Source: Roseburia rectibacter
GTDB taxonomy: Bacteria > Bacillota > Clostridia > Lachnospirales > Lachnospiraceae
Direction of reading: 5' to 3'
Length of the DNA stretch: 64,000 nt
Assembly (NCBI RefSeq): GCF_014287515.2
Contig: NZ_CP092473.1
Coordinates: 1,267,001-1,331,000, forward strand
Shown here: in pieces, positions 1-10,141 of the stretch
Numbering within the stretch: the stretch's first letter is position 1
Layout: every line of letters begins with the position of its first letter
Program-made: the position numbers and the translations under genes
Notes under the pieces: model-generated
Told to the model about the DNA's origin: nothing
The model's database searches: none
What the model saw: only the letters and a program-made list of their open reading frames with translations

Positions 1-1
1 A

Positions 2-2218
2 GCGGACAATATTCCGGGTGTGCCTGGGATCGGTGAAAAGACGGCAACTGCGATCATTGCGCAATACGGAAGTATTGAAAATGCCTATGCGCATGTGGAT
101 GAATTAAAGCCGCCGCGTGCAAGCAAAAATTTAAAAGAATACTATGATCTTGCACAGATGAGCAAGACTCTTGCAACGATCGAGATCCATGCGGATATTG
201 ATTATGATCTTGCAGGAGCAAAGCTAAATGGAATTTCTGGACTGTATACGGAGGAGGCATACCTTCTCTGCAAACGTTTGGAATTTAAAAATCTTTTAAA
301 CCGGTTTGAGGTAGATACTCCGAAAAATCAGGCGGCAGAACATTTTAAATTTGTGGAAGACCGAAAGGAAGCAGAGAAAGTATTTGCGAAGCTGCGCGGA
401 AAAGACTGTGGTTTTTATATTGTTTTCGGAGATAAAAAGAAGGATAGCCACGAGGAAGCAGACGGGCAGATGAATCTGTTTGCGGCAGGAGATATGCCGG
501 GGGCAGACAGTGAGCCGTCCGGCATCGTTGAAAGCGCAGAAAATGATGCAGTGGAGTGTTGCATTGGTGCTGCCGTTTCAATTGGTGGGGAAGAAACCTT
601 TTTTATAAAAGCAGGAGAAAATCTTCCGGCAAAGCAGATCATGTCCATGCTTACCACGAGTGAAGCTTCATCCTATGCGACACTTGATTTAAAACCACAG
701 CTTGCAGCACTTGGTTTACTGGAACGTCAGAAAAATGGTAATATTGCTTTATCAGATCTTTTTGACGGAGTGATCGCAGCCTATCTTCTGAATCCGTTAA
801 AAAATGAATATCCATATGAAGATATTGCAAAAGACTATCTGGGACAGATGGTGCCGTCTAAGGCGGATCTTCTTGGAAAACAGACCATAGAGCAGGCAAT
901 GAAAAATGCGCCGGAAGCATTCCTAAGTTATGTATGCTACATGGCATATGTGGCGCAGGCATCAAAGAAGACACTCGAAGATGATCTGAAAGAAGAGGGC
1001 ATGGATCAGCTATTTTCCGAGATTGAGATGCCACTTGTATTTACTCTTGCAGATATGGAAAATGAGGGAATCATTGCATGCAGGGATGCGCTGATGGAGT
1101 ATGGAGATAAACTTGCAGTGCGTATCGCAGAACTGGAAAAACAGATTTATGAGGAGGCTGGGGAAGAATTTAATATCAATTCCCCAAAACAGCTTGGAGT
1201 AATTTTATTCGAGAAACTTTCCATGCCATATGGGAAGAAAACAAAGACCGGATACTCAACGGCAGCAGATGTGTTAGAACGGCTTGCACCGGAATACCCG
1301 ATCGTTTCCGATATTTTAGAATACCGTCAGCTTACCAAGTTAAAGTCCACCTATGCGGACGGACTGGTAAACTATATCGCAGAAGATGGCAGAATCCATA
1401 CCAGTTTTAATCAGACGATCACAGCTACCGGACGTTTGAGCAGTACGGAGCCGAATCTTCAGAATATTCCTATGCGGATCGAACTGGGAAGACTGATCCG
1501 TAAGGCGTTTGTGCCAAAAGAAGGATTTGAGTTTATGGATGCCGATTATTCGCAGATCGAACTTCGCGTTTTAGCGCACATGTCAGGGGACGAAAAGCTG
1601 ATCGAGGCATACCGGGAAGCACAGGATATTCACAGAATTACCGCATCCCAGGTATTTCACATTCCGTTCGACGAAGTGACGGATCTGCAGCGCCGCAATG
1701 CCAAGGCAGTAAATTTTGGAATCGTATACGGAATCAGTTCATTTGGACTGAGTCAGGATTTAAGCATCAGTAAGAAAGAGGCAGCAGAGTATATAGAGCG
1801 TTACTTTGAAACTTATCCGAAGATCAAGACATTTTTAGATGGACTTGTGACGGAGGCAAAAGAAAAAGGTTATGTGACGACTATGTTTGGAAGAAGGCGT
1901 CCGGTACCGGAACTTTCGAGCAGCAATTTTATGCAGCGTTCGTTTGGTGAACGTGTTGCCATGAACTCTCCGATTCAGGGAACGGCGGCAGACATTATCA
2001 AGATCGCAATGATACGTGTGCATGACAGACTGTTAAAAGAAAATTTAAGATCGCGTCTGATCTTAACAGTGCATGATGAACTGTTGGTGGAGACAGCGGT
2101 TGAGGAGGAAGATGCAGTCAAAAAGATTCTTGAAGAAGAAATGCATGGAGCAGCAGACCTTGCGGTAACGCTTGAGATTGATGCACATGTGGGAAAAAAC
2201 TGGTATGAAGCAAAATAA
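2..2218 (+). CDS. polA: DNA polymerase I, 5' end outside window
   Basis: Repair and Okazaki-fragment-processing polymerase. The reading frame is open from base 2, so the gene starts upstream; the GTG at 20 is internal. The first residues (NIPGVPGIGEKTA) are the helix-hairpin-helix of the 5'-3' exonuclease domain. A middle region (about 300-1000) takes the place of the 3'-5' exonuclease domain, but I do not see its acidic DEDD residues and it holds a low-complexity insert, so proofreading is probably absent, as in many Firmicute PolA proteins. The polymerase domain is complete: motif A DYSQIELRVLAHMSGD (about 1540), O-helix RRNAKAVNFGIVYG (about 1690) and motif C VHDEL (about 2070). coaE follows after 30 bases, so the two are probably co-transcribed. 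Confidence 0.97.
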   Translation, partial: ADNIPGVPGIGEKTATAIIAQYGSIENAYAHVDELKPPRASKNLKEYYDLAQMSKTLATIEIHADIDYDLAGAKLNGISGLYTEEAYLLCKRLEFKNLLNRFEVDTPKNQAAEHFKFVEDRKEAEKVFAKLRGKDCGFYIVFGDKKKDSHEEADGQMNLFAAGDMPGADSEPSGIVESAENDAVECCIGAAVSIGGEETFFIKAGENLPAKQIMSMLTTSEASSYATLDLKPQLAALGLLERQKNGNIALSDLFDGVIAAYLLNPLKNEYPYEDIAKDYLGQMVPSKADLLGKQTIEQAMKNAPEAFLSYVCYMAYVAQASKKTLEDDLKEEGMDQLFSEIEMPLVFTLADMENEGIIACRDALMEYGDKLAVRIAELEKQIYEEAGEEFNINSPKQLGVILFEKLSMPYGKKTKTGYSTAADVLERLAPEYPIVSDILEYRQLTKLKSTYADGLVNYIAEDGRIHTSFNQTITATGRLSSTEPNLQNIPMRIELGRLIRKAFVPKEGFEFMDADYSQIELRVLAHMSGDEKLIEAYREAQDIHRITASQVFHIPFDEVTDLQRRNAKAVNFGIVYGISSFGLSQDLSISKKEAAEYIERYFETYPKIKTFLDGLVTEAKEKGYVTTMFGRRRPVPELSSSNFMQRSFGERVAMNSPIQGTAADIIKIAMIRVHDRLLKENLRSRLILTVHDELLVETAVEEEDAVKKILEEEMHGAADLAVTLEIDAHVGKNWYEAK

Positions 2219-2248
2219 AATATTTCAGTTTCGGGGAGCACAGAACAG

Positions 2249-2854
2249 ATGAAATTTATAGGAATTACCGGCGGTGTCGGTGCGGGAAAATCAGAAATAC
2301 TTCATTATCTCGAAACAAAAGACGGCGTAAAAGTCATGCTGGCGGATGAGATCGCACACGAACTGATGCTTCCGGGAACAGATTGTTATCAGAAATTAAA
2401 AGACAGATTCCGGAATGAAGATATCTGGTCAGAGGATGGTTCGTTTGACCGGAAAAAGTTAGCAGCAGTTATTTTTTCAGATGGGGGAAAAAGAGAAACT
2501 TTAAATGGAATCGTGCATCCTGCAGTCAAGAGATACATCAGAACTGTTGCAGAAGCAGAGCGGGAAAAGGGAGAACTTAAGATCCTTGTTTTAGAGGCGG
2601 CACTTTTGATTGAAGAACATTATGATGAAATTTGTGACGAACTTTGGTATATTTATACCAGAGAGGATATAAGAAAAGAACGCCTTATGAGATCGCGCGG
2701 ATATTCCATGCAGAAAGTACAGCAGATTTTTGACAGTCAGTTAGAGGAATCTGTTTACCGGAAGTATTGTAAAGTGGTGATCGATAATAACGGAACGGTG
2801 GAAGAAGCAAGAAAGCAGATTGATTTGGCAATCACAAATATGGAGAACGAGTAG
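2249..2854 (+). CDS. coaE: Dephospho-CoA kinase
   Basis: Catalyses the last step of coenzyme A synthesis, ATP-dependent phosphorylation of the 3'-hydroxyl of dephospho-CoA, in the cytoplasm. The protein has 201 residues, the usual length. The P-loop GGVGAGKS lies at about residues 8-15, and the segment LVLEAALLIE near residue 115 fits the core strand of the family. The ATG at 2249 is preceded by GGGGAG about ten bases upstream. It sits between polA and an FtsA-like gene with short gaps, which suggests one transcript. Nothing unusual seen. Confidence 0.95.
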   Translation: MKFIGITGGVGAGKSEILHYLETKDGVKVMLADEIAHELMLPGTDCYQKLKDRFRNEDIWSEDGSFDRKKLAAVIFSDGGKRETLNGIVHPAVKRYIRTVAEAEREKGELKILVLEAALLIEEHYDEICDELWYIYTREDIRKERLMRSRGYSMQKVQQIFDSQLEESVYRKYCKVVIDNNGTVEEARKQIDLAITNMENE

Positions 2855-2866
2855 GAGATACTGCAG

Positions 2867-5308
2867 ATGAGTGACGGAAAAGACATGGAACAGTCATTGG
2901 TGTTCGGACTTGACATTGGTACAAGAAATGTAGTTGGAACTGTAGGTTACCGTACAGAGGATCAGTTTATCGTAACTGCACAGTATATCATGCAGCATGA
3001 TACAAGAGCGATGTTAGATGGACAGATCCATGATATCGGACGTGTATCAGGGACGATAAGAAAAGTAAAAGAACAGTTGGAAAAACAGATCGGAAAAACC
3101 CTGACGGAAGTATGTATTGCTGCCGCAGGACGTGTGCTTAAGACGGTTACAACAAGTATCAGTTACGATTATCCGGAGGAAAGCGTAGTCACCGGAGAAG
3201 ATATACATACACTTGATCTGCTTGGAATTGAAAAGGCACAGAAAATTTTACAGGAGATGAATGATACCAATTACAAATTTTATTGTGTCGGATATTCAGT
3301 GGTCAGATATTTTTTGAATGATGAGCCATTTTCAAACATTGAATCACATAAAGCAGACCGTATCGGCGAAGATATTATCGTAACATTTCTGCCGGAGGAT
3401 GTAGTGGACGGACTTTATGCGGCGGTAAATCAGGCAGGACTTGAAGTAGCAAATCTGACATTGGAGCCTATTGCTGCTATTAATGTTGCAATCCCTGAAA
3501 GCTATCGTCTGCTTAATATCGCACTGGTCGATATTGGAGCGGGAACATCCGATATTTCCATTACGAAAGACGGAAGCATCATTGCATACGGTATGATTCC
3601 TCTTGCAGGAGATGAACTGACAGAACTGATCGTGCAGAATTATCTGGTTGATTTTAAAACTGCCGAATATATCAAATTGCAGAGCACAACAGAGGATGAG
3701 ATCACCTATAAAGATATCATGCTGATCGAGCATACGATTCCGGCAAAAGAGGTATGGGAGCTGACTAAACCTGTAGTGGATGAGATGACAACCGCAGTAG
3801 CTGCCAAGATCAAAGAATTGAATGGTGATCAGACGGTCAGTGCAGCGTTTATCGTTGGTGGCGGTGGTAAGATCCATGGTTACACAAAAATGCTTGCAGA
3901 GAAATTAGATCTTCCGGACGTGCGTGTGGCACTGCGTGGCGAAGAGGTACTGCAGGAAGTTGTTTTTGAACAGCAGGATATCAAGAAAGATCCGCTGCTT
4001 GTAACACCGATCGGAATCTGCCTTAATTATTATGAGCAGAGAAATGGATTTATCATGGTGCGTTTCAATGGTGAGCGGCTTAAATTATATGATAATGAGG
4101 GATTAACGATCGTGGATGCCGCATTGCAGGCAGGTTTCCCGAACGAGGATCTTTTCCCAAAGAGGGGATCGGAACTTAACTTTTTTGTAAACGGTGCAAA
4201 ACGTATCATCCGCGGAGAACAGGGCGAGTCGGCAGCAGTTTATATGAATGACCGGCCGACAAACCTGAATGCCGCCTTAGAGCCTAACTGTGAGATCATA
4301 ATTGAGCCGTCCACAGCGGGAAAGCCGGCATCCTGCACGTTAGATCAGTTAGAGGAATATACTTCTGATTACGTGGCATTTGTAGTCAATGGAAATGTGA
4401 TAAGATGTCCGAAGTTCTTAGAGGTCAACGGTAATTTAGAGCTGCCTTCCTATCAGATCAAAGAGGGAGACCAGGTGGAGACCAAAAGTTTCTACACAGT
4501 AGGACAGCTTGCAGAATTTATGGATGTGGAAGTGAATGTTGAGCATGTGATCTTAGTAAATAATCGTCGTGCAACACTCGATTCCCTGATCTATGAAAAC
4601 TTCACGATCGAGTGGACCGTGCGTTCTTATGGTAAACCATCATTCCAGCCGTTAGAGCAGAAAGAAGTAAAGACACCGACTGTCGGGGAATACAAAGAAG
4701 AAGAGATACCGGATATTGTAGAGCCAAAGACAGAGGCACAGGATAGCGCAGATGCAGCAGTTTCGCATGATGACAGCAGTGCAAAGGAGAGTACAGCGGG
4801 GACAGATGATGCTGCCGCACCAGATGGAGATCAGGTAAATGCAGACAGCACAGAGGGAACAGACGATGTTACTGCATCAGAAGAAAATACGGCAGGATCA
4901 GACAGCATGGCTGCGTCAGATGAAGTCACAGTGAATGCCGGGAATGCAGCTGCGGCAACAGATGAGAACACGGTGAATGCAGAAGCGTCCCAGTCAGATT
5001 CAGTGTCAGACGCTGCAGCAGAAGATACAGCTGAAAATGTAACAGAACAGACAGAAGTACAGAGTGTACAGAACACGGATGAAAAACCGGAAGATGGCAA
5101 CGCGGTATTAGTATATATCAATGGTCAGCCGGTAAAACTTACCGGAAAACCACAGTATATATTTGTAGATATTTTTGATTTTTACGAATTTGATCTCACA
5201 GCTTCAAACGGCAGGGCAATCATTACCAATTTGAATGGTGAGAATGCATCGTATTCTGCAGTATTAAAGGCCGGAGATACGATCGAACTTAGATGGAAAG
5301 AGAATTAA
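2867..5308 (+). CDS. Long FtsA-like actin-fold ATPase
   Basis: An 813-residue protein whose first 400 residues carry the actin/Hsp70-like nucleotide motifs of FtsA: phosphate-1 FGLDIGTRNVVG (about 13-24), phosphate-2 VDIGAGTSD (about 220) and adenosine motif FIVGGGGKIHG (about 328). FtsA is normally 400-450 residues and links FtsZ to the membrane. Here the second half adds conserved segments and then a linker of about 120 residues made almost only of A, D, E, S and T (about 620-740). I see no amphipathic membrane-binding helix at the end. Segments containing VNG or ING (FFVNGAKRI, FVVNGNVIR, YINGQPVKL) look like repeats of one small beta-rich module. ftsZ is not nearby. A role in division or in a PilM-like assembly is inferred; the exact function is unknown. 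Confidence 0.8.
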   Translation: MSDGKDMEQSLVFGLDIGTRNVVGTVGYRTEDQFIVTAQYIMQHDTRAMLDGQIHDIGRVSGTIRKVKEQLEKQIGKTLTEVCIAAAGRVLKTVTTSISYDYPEESVVTGEDIHTLDLLGIEKAQKILQEMNDTNYKFYCVGYSVVRYFLNDEPFSNIESHKADRIGEDIIVTFLPEDVVDGLYAAVNQAGLEVANLTLEPIAAINVAIPESYRLLNIALVDIGAGTSDISITKDGSIIAYGMIPLAGDELTELIVQNYLVDFKTAEYIKLQSTTEDEITYKDIMLIEHTIPAKEVWELTKPVVDEMTTAVAAKIKELNGDQTVSAAFIVGGGGKIHGYTKMLAEKLDLPDVRVALRGEEVLQEVVFEQQDIKKDPLLVTPIGICLNYYEQRNGFIMVRFNGERLKLYDNEGLTIVDAALQAGFPNEDLFPKRGSELNFFVNGAKRIIRGEQGESAAVYMNDRPTNLNAALEPNCEIIIEPSTAGKPASCTLDQLEEYTSDYVAFVVNGNVIRCPKFLEVNGNLELPSYQIKEGDQVETKSFYTVGQLAEFMDVEVNVEHVILVNNRRATLDSLIYENFTIEWTVRSYGKPSFQPLEQKEVKTPTVGEYKEEEIPDIVEPKTEAQDSADAAVSHDDSSAKESTAGTDDAAAPDGDQVNADSTEGTDDVTASEENTAGSDSMAASDEVTVNAGNAAAATDENTVNAEASQSDSVSDAAAEDTAENVTEQTEVQSVQNTDEKPEDGNAVLVYINGQPVKLTGKPQYIFVDIFDFYEFDLTASNGRAIITNLNGENASYSAVLKAGDTIELRWKEN

Positions 5309-5312
5309 AGCA

Positions 5313-6110
5313 ATGGAATTATGCAGTATAGCAAGCGGCAGCAGCGGAAACTGTATCTGTGTCGGATCTGATGACTGTCATGTACTTATCGATGCGGGAA
5401 TCAGTGGAAAACGGATTGAAAACGGACTCAATTCAATTGATCTGAAAACGGAAGAAATGAAAGGCGTTCTCGTAACACATGAACATATCGATCATATATC
5501 TGGACTGGGCGTCATTGCCAGGCGTTACGGGCTTCCAATCTATGCCACGGAAGGTACGATAGATGCAATTTTGAATACAAAGTCTGTCGGAAAAATAGAT
5601 GAATCTTTATTTCATGCAATAACGCCGGAACAGCCCTTTGAAATCGGGGATCTTTTGATCGAACCGATCTCAATCTCACATGATGCGGCAGATCCGGTCG
5701 CCTACAAAATAAAAAATGAGGAAAAAACAGCTGCGGTAGTAACTGATCTTGGCACTTATGATGAAAATATCATTCATAAAATAAAAAATCTGGATGTACT
5801 TTTATTAGAGGCAAATCATGATGTACATATGCTGCAGGTCGGCAGTTATCCTTATCAGTTAAAACAGAGGATTCTTGGGGAAAAGGGACATCTTTCTAAT
5901 GAACTCTCTGGTCAGCTTTTAGGAGAAGTGCTTCATGATCATTTCAATACGGTTATTTTAGGCCATCTCAGCAAGGAAAATAATTATGCAGAGCTTGCAT
6001 ATGAGACAGTCCGGCTGGAGGTAACAATGGGAGAGAACCCTTATAAAGGTGATGATTTTCCGATGTATGTGGCAAAACGGGATGAGCCGTCAGAGCGTAT
6101 CGTTTTTTAA
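5313..6110 (+). CDS. MBL-fold metallo-hydrolase, WalJ/YycJ type
   Basis: Metallo-beta-lactamase-fold protein of 265 residues. The N-terminal ASGSSGNC and the metal-binding HEHIDH (in VTHEHIDHISG, about residue 56) are typical of the WalJ/YycJ (VicX) group. Later histidines (SHDAADPVAYKI, EANHDVHML, ILGHLSKENN) supply the other ligands. Family members have been linked to DNA repair and 5'-3' exonuclease activity and often sit beside walRK, which is not the case here. The start lies four bases after the FtsA-like stop codon, so translation is probably coupled. Confident on family, less so on substrate. Confidence 0.88.
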   Translation: MELCSIASGSSGNCICVGSDDCHVLIDAGISGKRIENGLNSIDLKTEEMKGVLVTHEHIDHISGLGVIARRYGLPIYATEGTIDAILNTKSVGKIDESLFHAITPEQPFEIGDLLIEPISISHDAADPVAYKIKNEEKTAAVVTDLGTYDENIIHKIKNLDVLLLEANHDVHMLQVGSYPYQLKQRILGEKGHLSNELSGQLLGEVLHDHFNTVILGHLSKENNYAELAYETVRLEVTMGENPYKGDDFPMYVAKRDEPSERIVF

Positions 6111-6252
6111 AAAATAATATTTCTAATGACATTTAGTAGAAAAATTTATAAATGCCAACACATTTAACAGTGGAAATTATAAATCACATATGATATGATT
6201 ATCCATAATATTTGCACTGATTTAGTAAAGCAGAAAAGTGAGGAGAGCAGAG

Positions 6253-6537
6253 ATGGAGAACACAGCAGACAAGACAATTATTACAGTAGTGGGTAAGGAT
6301 ACCGTTGGTATCATTGCAAAAGTATGTACTTATCTTTCCGAGAATGGTGTGAATGTACTTGATATTTCACAGACGATCGTTTCCGGATATTTCAATATGA
6401 TGATGATCGTTGACATGAACAGATCCACCAGATCATTTGTGGATTGTCAGAAAGATCTTGACGGGATTGGTGAACAGATCGGTGTATCCATCAAGTGCCA
6501 GAAAGCTGAGATTTTTGAAAAAATGCATCGTATTTAG
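6253..6537 (+). CDS. ACT domain protein, UPF0237 family
   Basis: A 94-residue single ACT domain: the strand-helix start [17 protein letters not shown] and the glycine-bearing turn are as expected for a regulatory amino-acid-binding domain. A GTG in frame at 6238 would add five residues, but AGGAGA at 6241-6246 lies in between and points to the ATG at 6253. The UPF0210 protein starts 14 bases downstream. These two families occur together in many Firmicutes, which suggests the ACT protein senses a ligand for its partner. The actual ligand is not known. Confidence 0.9.
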   Translation: MENTADKTIITVVGKDTVGIIAKVCTYLSENGVNVLDISQTIVSGYFNMMMIVDMNRSTRSFVDCQKDLDGIGEQIGVSIKCQKAEIFEKMHRI

Positions 6538-6551
6538 AGAGGAAAGCAGCA

Positions 6552-7916
6552 ATGATTAATATATTTGAAGTAAACGAGACCAACAACATGGTGGAACACG
6601 AAAATCTTGATGTCCGCACCATTACGATCGGTATCAGCCTGCTTTCATGCATTGATTCTGATCTGAAAAAATTAAATGAAAATATTTATAACCGTATCAC
6701 ATCCGTTGCAAAAGATCTTGCAAAAGTTGCAGGGGAGATTGAGGTAGAATATGGTATACCGATTGTTAATAAGCGTATTTCTGTTACTCCGATCGCACTG
6801 ATCGGTGGAGCAGCCTGCAAGACACCGGAAGATTTTGCGACGATCGCAGATACCATGGATCGTGCAGCGGAAGCAATCGGTGCTGATCTGATCGGCGGAT
6901 ATTCTGCACTGGTGTCAAAAGGCATGACAAAAGCGGATGAGATGCTGATACGTTCCATCCCGATGGCACTCTGCCGGACGAATCGTGTCTGCAGTTCCGT
7001 AAACCTTGCTTCCACAAAGACTGGTATCAATATGGATGCAGTGCGTCTGATGGGAGAGATTTTACTGGAAGTTGCTGAGCGTTCAAAAGACCGTGATTCT
7101 GTGGACTGCATGAAACTGGTCGTATTCTGCAATGCACCGGATGACAATCCATTTATGGCAGGAGCTTTTCATGGTGTGACAGAGGCGGACGCAGTGATCA
7201 ATGTCGGAGTCAGCGGACCGGGTGTTGTAAAGACAGCACTTGAAAAGGTACGTGGCGAGAATTTTGAAGTACTCTGTGAAACAATCAAAAAGACAGCGTT
7301 TAAGGTAACAAGAGTCGGACAGTTGGTTGCGCAGGAGGCATCCAGACGTCTCTCGATTCCGTTTGGTATCATTGACCTTTCCCTTGCACCAACTCCGGCA
7401 ATCGGTGATTCCGTTGCAGATATTCTCTGTGAGATTGGTCTGGAATATGCCGGTGCACCTGGTACAACCGCGGCACTCGCCATGTTAAATGATCAGGTTA
7501 AAAAGGGTGGTGTCATGGCATCGTCTTATGTCGGCGGCTTAAGTGGTGCTTTTATCCCTGTCAGTGAGGATCAGGGAATGATCGATTCCGTACAGGCAGG
7601 TGCGATCACTTTGGAAAAATTAGAGGCAATGACCTGTGTCTGCTCAGTAGGACTTGATATGATTGCCATTCCAGGTGATACAAAGGCAACTACGATCTCC
7701 GGTATGATCGCAGATGAGATGGCTCTTGGTATGGTAAACCAGAAAACAACAGCGGCACGTCTGATCCCGGTAATCGGCAAAGGTGTTGGCGATACGGTAG
7801 AGTTCGGTGGTCTGTTTGGTTATGCGCCGATCATGCCAGTTAATAAATATTCCTGTGATGACTTTATCAACCGTACCGGAAGAATCCCGGCACCGATCCA
7901 CAGCTTTAAAAACTGA
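6552..7916 (+). CDS. PFL family protein (UPF0210)
   Basis: A 454-residue protein of the UPF0210 family, also called the PFL family because of a structural likeness to pyruvate formate-lyase. I do not see a convincing glycyl-radical motif, so radical chemistry should not be assumed. Conserved glycine-rich segments include [13 protein letters not shown] and [12 protein letters not shown]. The ATG follows GAGGAAAG at good spacing. It forms a two-gene unit with the ACT protein. Biochemical function is unknown; length and start look normal. Confidence 0.9.
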   Translation: MINIFEVNETNNMVEHENLDVRTITIGISLLSCIDSDLKKLNENIYNRITSVAKDLAKVAGEIEVEYGIPIVNKRISVTPIALIGGAACKTPEDFATIADTMDRAAEAIGADLIGGYSALVSKGMTKADEMLIRSIPMALCRTNRVCSSVNLASTKTGINMDAVRLMGEILLEVAERSKDRDSVDCMKLVVFCNAPDDNPFMAGAFHGVTEADAVINVGVSGPGVVKTALEKVRGENFEVLCETIKKTAFKVTRVGQLVAQEASRRLSIPFGIIDLSLAPTPAIGDSVADILCEIGLEYAGAPGTTAALAMLNDQVKKGGVMASSYVGGLSGAFIPVSEDQGMIDSVQAGAITLEKLEAMTCVCSVGLDMIAIPGDTKATTISGMIADEMALGMVNQKTTAARLIPVIGKGVGDTVEFGGLFGYAPIMPVNKYSCDDFINRTGRIPAPIHSFKN

Positions 7917-8111
7917 TCTTAAAAAAATGAATGGGATCGTTCACAGGCGTGAGAAAAGTAAATAAGATTAAATTGCGATCAGGATTGTAATATAGAGCCT
8001 GCTCTGCGTCAGGGATTAGCATACGATGCAAAAATACCTGTCCGGGGCAGGATTTTTTGATTCATGGGAAATTGTATCCTGTGAATGAAAAAGAGGTGGA
8101 AGTATAAAAGT
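7917..8111. other. Intergenic stretch before glycosyltransferase
   Basis: No gene recognised. The stretch contains only a weak hairpin with a T-run (CCTG/CAGG then ATTTTTT near 8040-8058), too short to call a terminator with confidence. No clear promoter was found. Confidence 0.4.
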
Positions 8112-9305
8112 ATGAAAATAATTTTTATAAAAAACGCGGTAGAAACGTTAGGATATTTCTCGGAACAGTTAGCAGCAGCATTTCAGGAGCTGGGTTATGA
8201 TACTTATTTTGTGGATTATGATGATCTGGTAAATACAGTGGATGGTATCAGCCGGTTTGTAAAAGCCGGGGAAACATGGCTTTGTACGTTCAACTTTATA
8301 GGACTTTCCGGGGAAGAGATTTTTATTGAGGAAAACGGACGTTATATCTGGGAAAATCATGGGATAGCATGCATCAATATTCTGGTGGATCATCCGTTAT
8401 ATTATCATTCGAAACTGGCAGGACCTCCGGTGTCTGATATGCGGATCTTTTGTATTGACAGGGATCATGTGATATATATGAAGCGGTTTTATCCGGCATT
8501 GCAGGTGGATTTTCTGCCATTGGCGGGAAACTGCATTAAAAAACAGAACGGAAAAAAATGGGAACTTAAAAATATACCGTATCAGAATCGGAAATATGAT
8601 ATTGTTTTTACCGGAAACTATACGCCGGTGGAACATCTTTACCGGGAAATCGACAGACAGGGCGTAGAGTACCGGACGTTTTATTATGAGATCATGGAAG
8701 ATATGAAAGTGCATCCTGCGGTATCGGTCGATCAGATGTTAGAGACACATATCAGAAGGGATTTAGGAGAAGTGCCGGAAGAGGAGCTTCGTGCAGCGTT
8801 TGCGGGAATGGTTTTTATTGATATATGTATGCGGAGTTATTTTCGGGGGGAGATCATAAAATGCCTTGCAGAGCATAAAATCCCAGTGCATGTATTTGGA
8901 GCAAACTGGGAGAAACTTGACTGCGAAAATCAGGATTACATTATAAAAAATGGCAGGGAGGTGGATTCTGTGACTTGCGCAGAGGCGATAGCGGATGCTA
9001 AGATTTCGTTGAACATCATGCCCTGGTTTAAAGACGGAGCACATGACCGGGTATTTACAGCGATGTTACAGCATACACTTTCACTGACTGATGACAGCAG
9101 GTATCTAAAGGAAAATTTTACAGATAAAAAAGATCTGGTTTATTATTCGCTGGAAAAAAGAGAAGAACTGCCGGAGCTTGTAAATGAGCTTTTGCAAAAA
9201 CCGGACGCGTGTATGGAAATTGCAGAAAGAGGATACGGGAAAGCTGTCCGGGAACATACATGGAGACAGCGGGCGAATGAAATAATACTTCATATAATAT
9301 ATTAA
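8112..9305 (+). CDS. CgeB-like glycosyltransferase
   Basis: A 397-residue protein with the two-domain look of a GT-B glycosyltransferase. The N-terminal half opens with MKIIFIKNAVETLG. The C-terminal half has the pattern of the CgeB / glycosyl-transferase 1_2 domain: DAKISLNIMPWFKDGAHDRV, then a hydrophobic stretch and YYSLEKREELPELVNELL. An upstream in-frame ATG at 8085 would add nine residues but has no ribosome site; GAGGTGG at 8093-8099 precedes the ATG at 8112 by 12 bases, a little far. It stands alone, with no polysaccharide or flagellin genes nearby, so the acceptor cannot be guessed. Confidence 0.7.
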   Translation: MKIIFIKNAVETLGYFSEQLAAAFQELGYDTYFVDYDDLVNTVDGISRFVKAGETWLCTFNFIGLSGEEIFIEENGRYIWENHGIACINILVDHPLYYHSKLAGPPVSDMRIFCIDRDHVIYMKRFYPALQVDFLPLAGNCIKKQNGKKWELKNIPYQNRKYDIVFTGNYTPVEHLYREIDRQGVEYRTFYYEIMEDMKVHPAVSVDQMLETHIRRDLGEVPEEELRAAFAGMVFIDICMRSYFRGEIIKCLAEHKIPVHVFGANWEKLDCENQDYIIKNGREVDSVTCAEAIADAKISLNIMPWFKDGAHDRVFTAMLQHTLSLTDDSRYLKENFTDKKDLVYYSLEKREELPELVNELLQKPDACMEIAERGYGKAVREHTWRQRANEIILHIIY

Positions 9306-9348
9306 TATAACTTATAAAATTAAGTAAATAAATTCATGACGCTAATAA

Positions 9349-9377
9349 TTGTAAAAACAGGATCAAAATGATAAGAT
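9349..9377 (+). promoter_or_regulatory. Candidate promoter for purine genes
   Basis: TTGTAA at 9349 and TAAGAT at 9372 with a 17-base spacer, 40 bases upstream of the cyclohydrolase start. No PurR-like box was recognised. Confidence 0.45.
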
Positions 9378-9417
9378 AAATAAAAAGAGCAAAACAGCGC
9401 AAGAATTGGAGGATATC

Positions 9418-10131
9418 ATGGAGAAAATGTCATTAAAGAATGAACTTTCAGGCAATTCCTATCCTGGAAGAGGAATCATTATCGGAAAATCTGCAGACGG
9501 AAAACACGCTATTACAGCTTATTTTATTATGGGCAGAAGCGAGAACAGCCGTAACCGTGTGTTTGTTGAGGATGGCGAGGGTATCCGTACACAGGCGTTT
9601 GATCCTTCTAAACTGACAGATCCGAGCCTGATCATCTATGCGCCTGTCCGTGTGCTTGGCAATAAAACGATCGTGACAAACGGAGATCAGACAGATACGA
9701 TCTATAAACTGATGGATAAGCAGCAGACTTTTGAACAGGCACTGCGCACAAGAGAATTTGAGCCGGATGCACCAAATTATACACCTAGAATTTCCGGTAT
9801 CATGCATATTGAAAACGGTAAATTGAACTATGCGATGTCTATTTTAAAGAGTAACAACGGGGATCCATCCTCCTGCAACCGCTATACATTTGCATATGAG
9901 AATCCCACAGCAGGTGAAGCACATTTTATCCATACTTATATGGGGGACGGTAATCCGCTTCCAAGTTTTGAGGGAGAGCCGACACCGGTTGCGATCGAGG
10001 GTGATATTGATACATTTACATCATTTGTATGGGAAAATCTCAATGAGGATAACAAGGTTTCTTTATTTGTCCGCTATATTGATATTGAGACCGGAAAATA
10101 TGAGAGCAGAATCATAAATAAAAATAAGTAA
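9418..10131 (+). CDS. IMP cyclohydrolase, PurO-like
   Basis: Closes the purine ring: FAICAR to IMP, the last step of de novo synthesis. The 237-residue protein matches the stand-alone IMP cyclohydrolase family, with NSYPGRGIIIG near the start, the strand AITAYFIMGRSENSRNR and EGDIDTF later. A TTG at 9406 is in frame, but GGAGG at 9408-9412 is well placed for the ATG at 9418. The next gene encodes the preceding step, AICAR transformylase, ten bases downstream. The two replace the bifunctional PurH of most bacteria. Reaction assignment is by family and context. Confidence 0.85.
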   Translation: MEKMSLKNELSGNSYPGRGIIIGKSADGKHAITAYFIMGRSENSRNRVFVEDGEGIRTQAFDPSKLTDPSLIIYAPVRVLGNKTIVTNGDQTDTIYKLMDKQQTFEQALRTREFEPDAPNYTPRISGIMHIENGKLNYAMSILKSNNGDPSSCNRYTFAYENPTAGEAHFIHTYMGDGNPLPSFEGEPTPVAIEGDIDTFTSFVWENLNEDNKVSLFVRYIDIETGKYESRIINKNK

Positions 10132-10141
10132 AGGAGAACCC

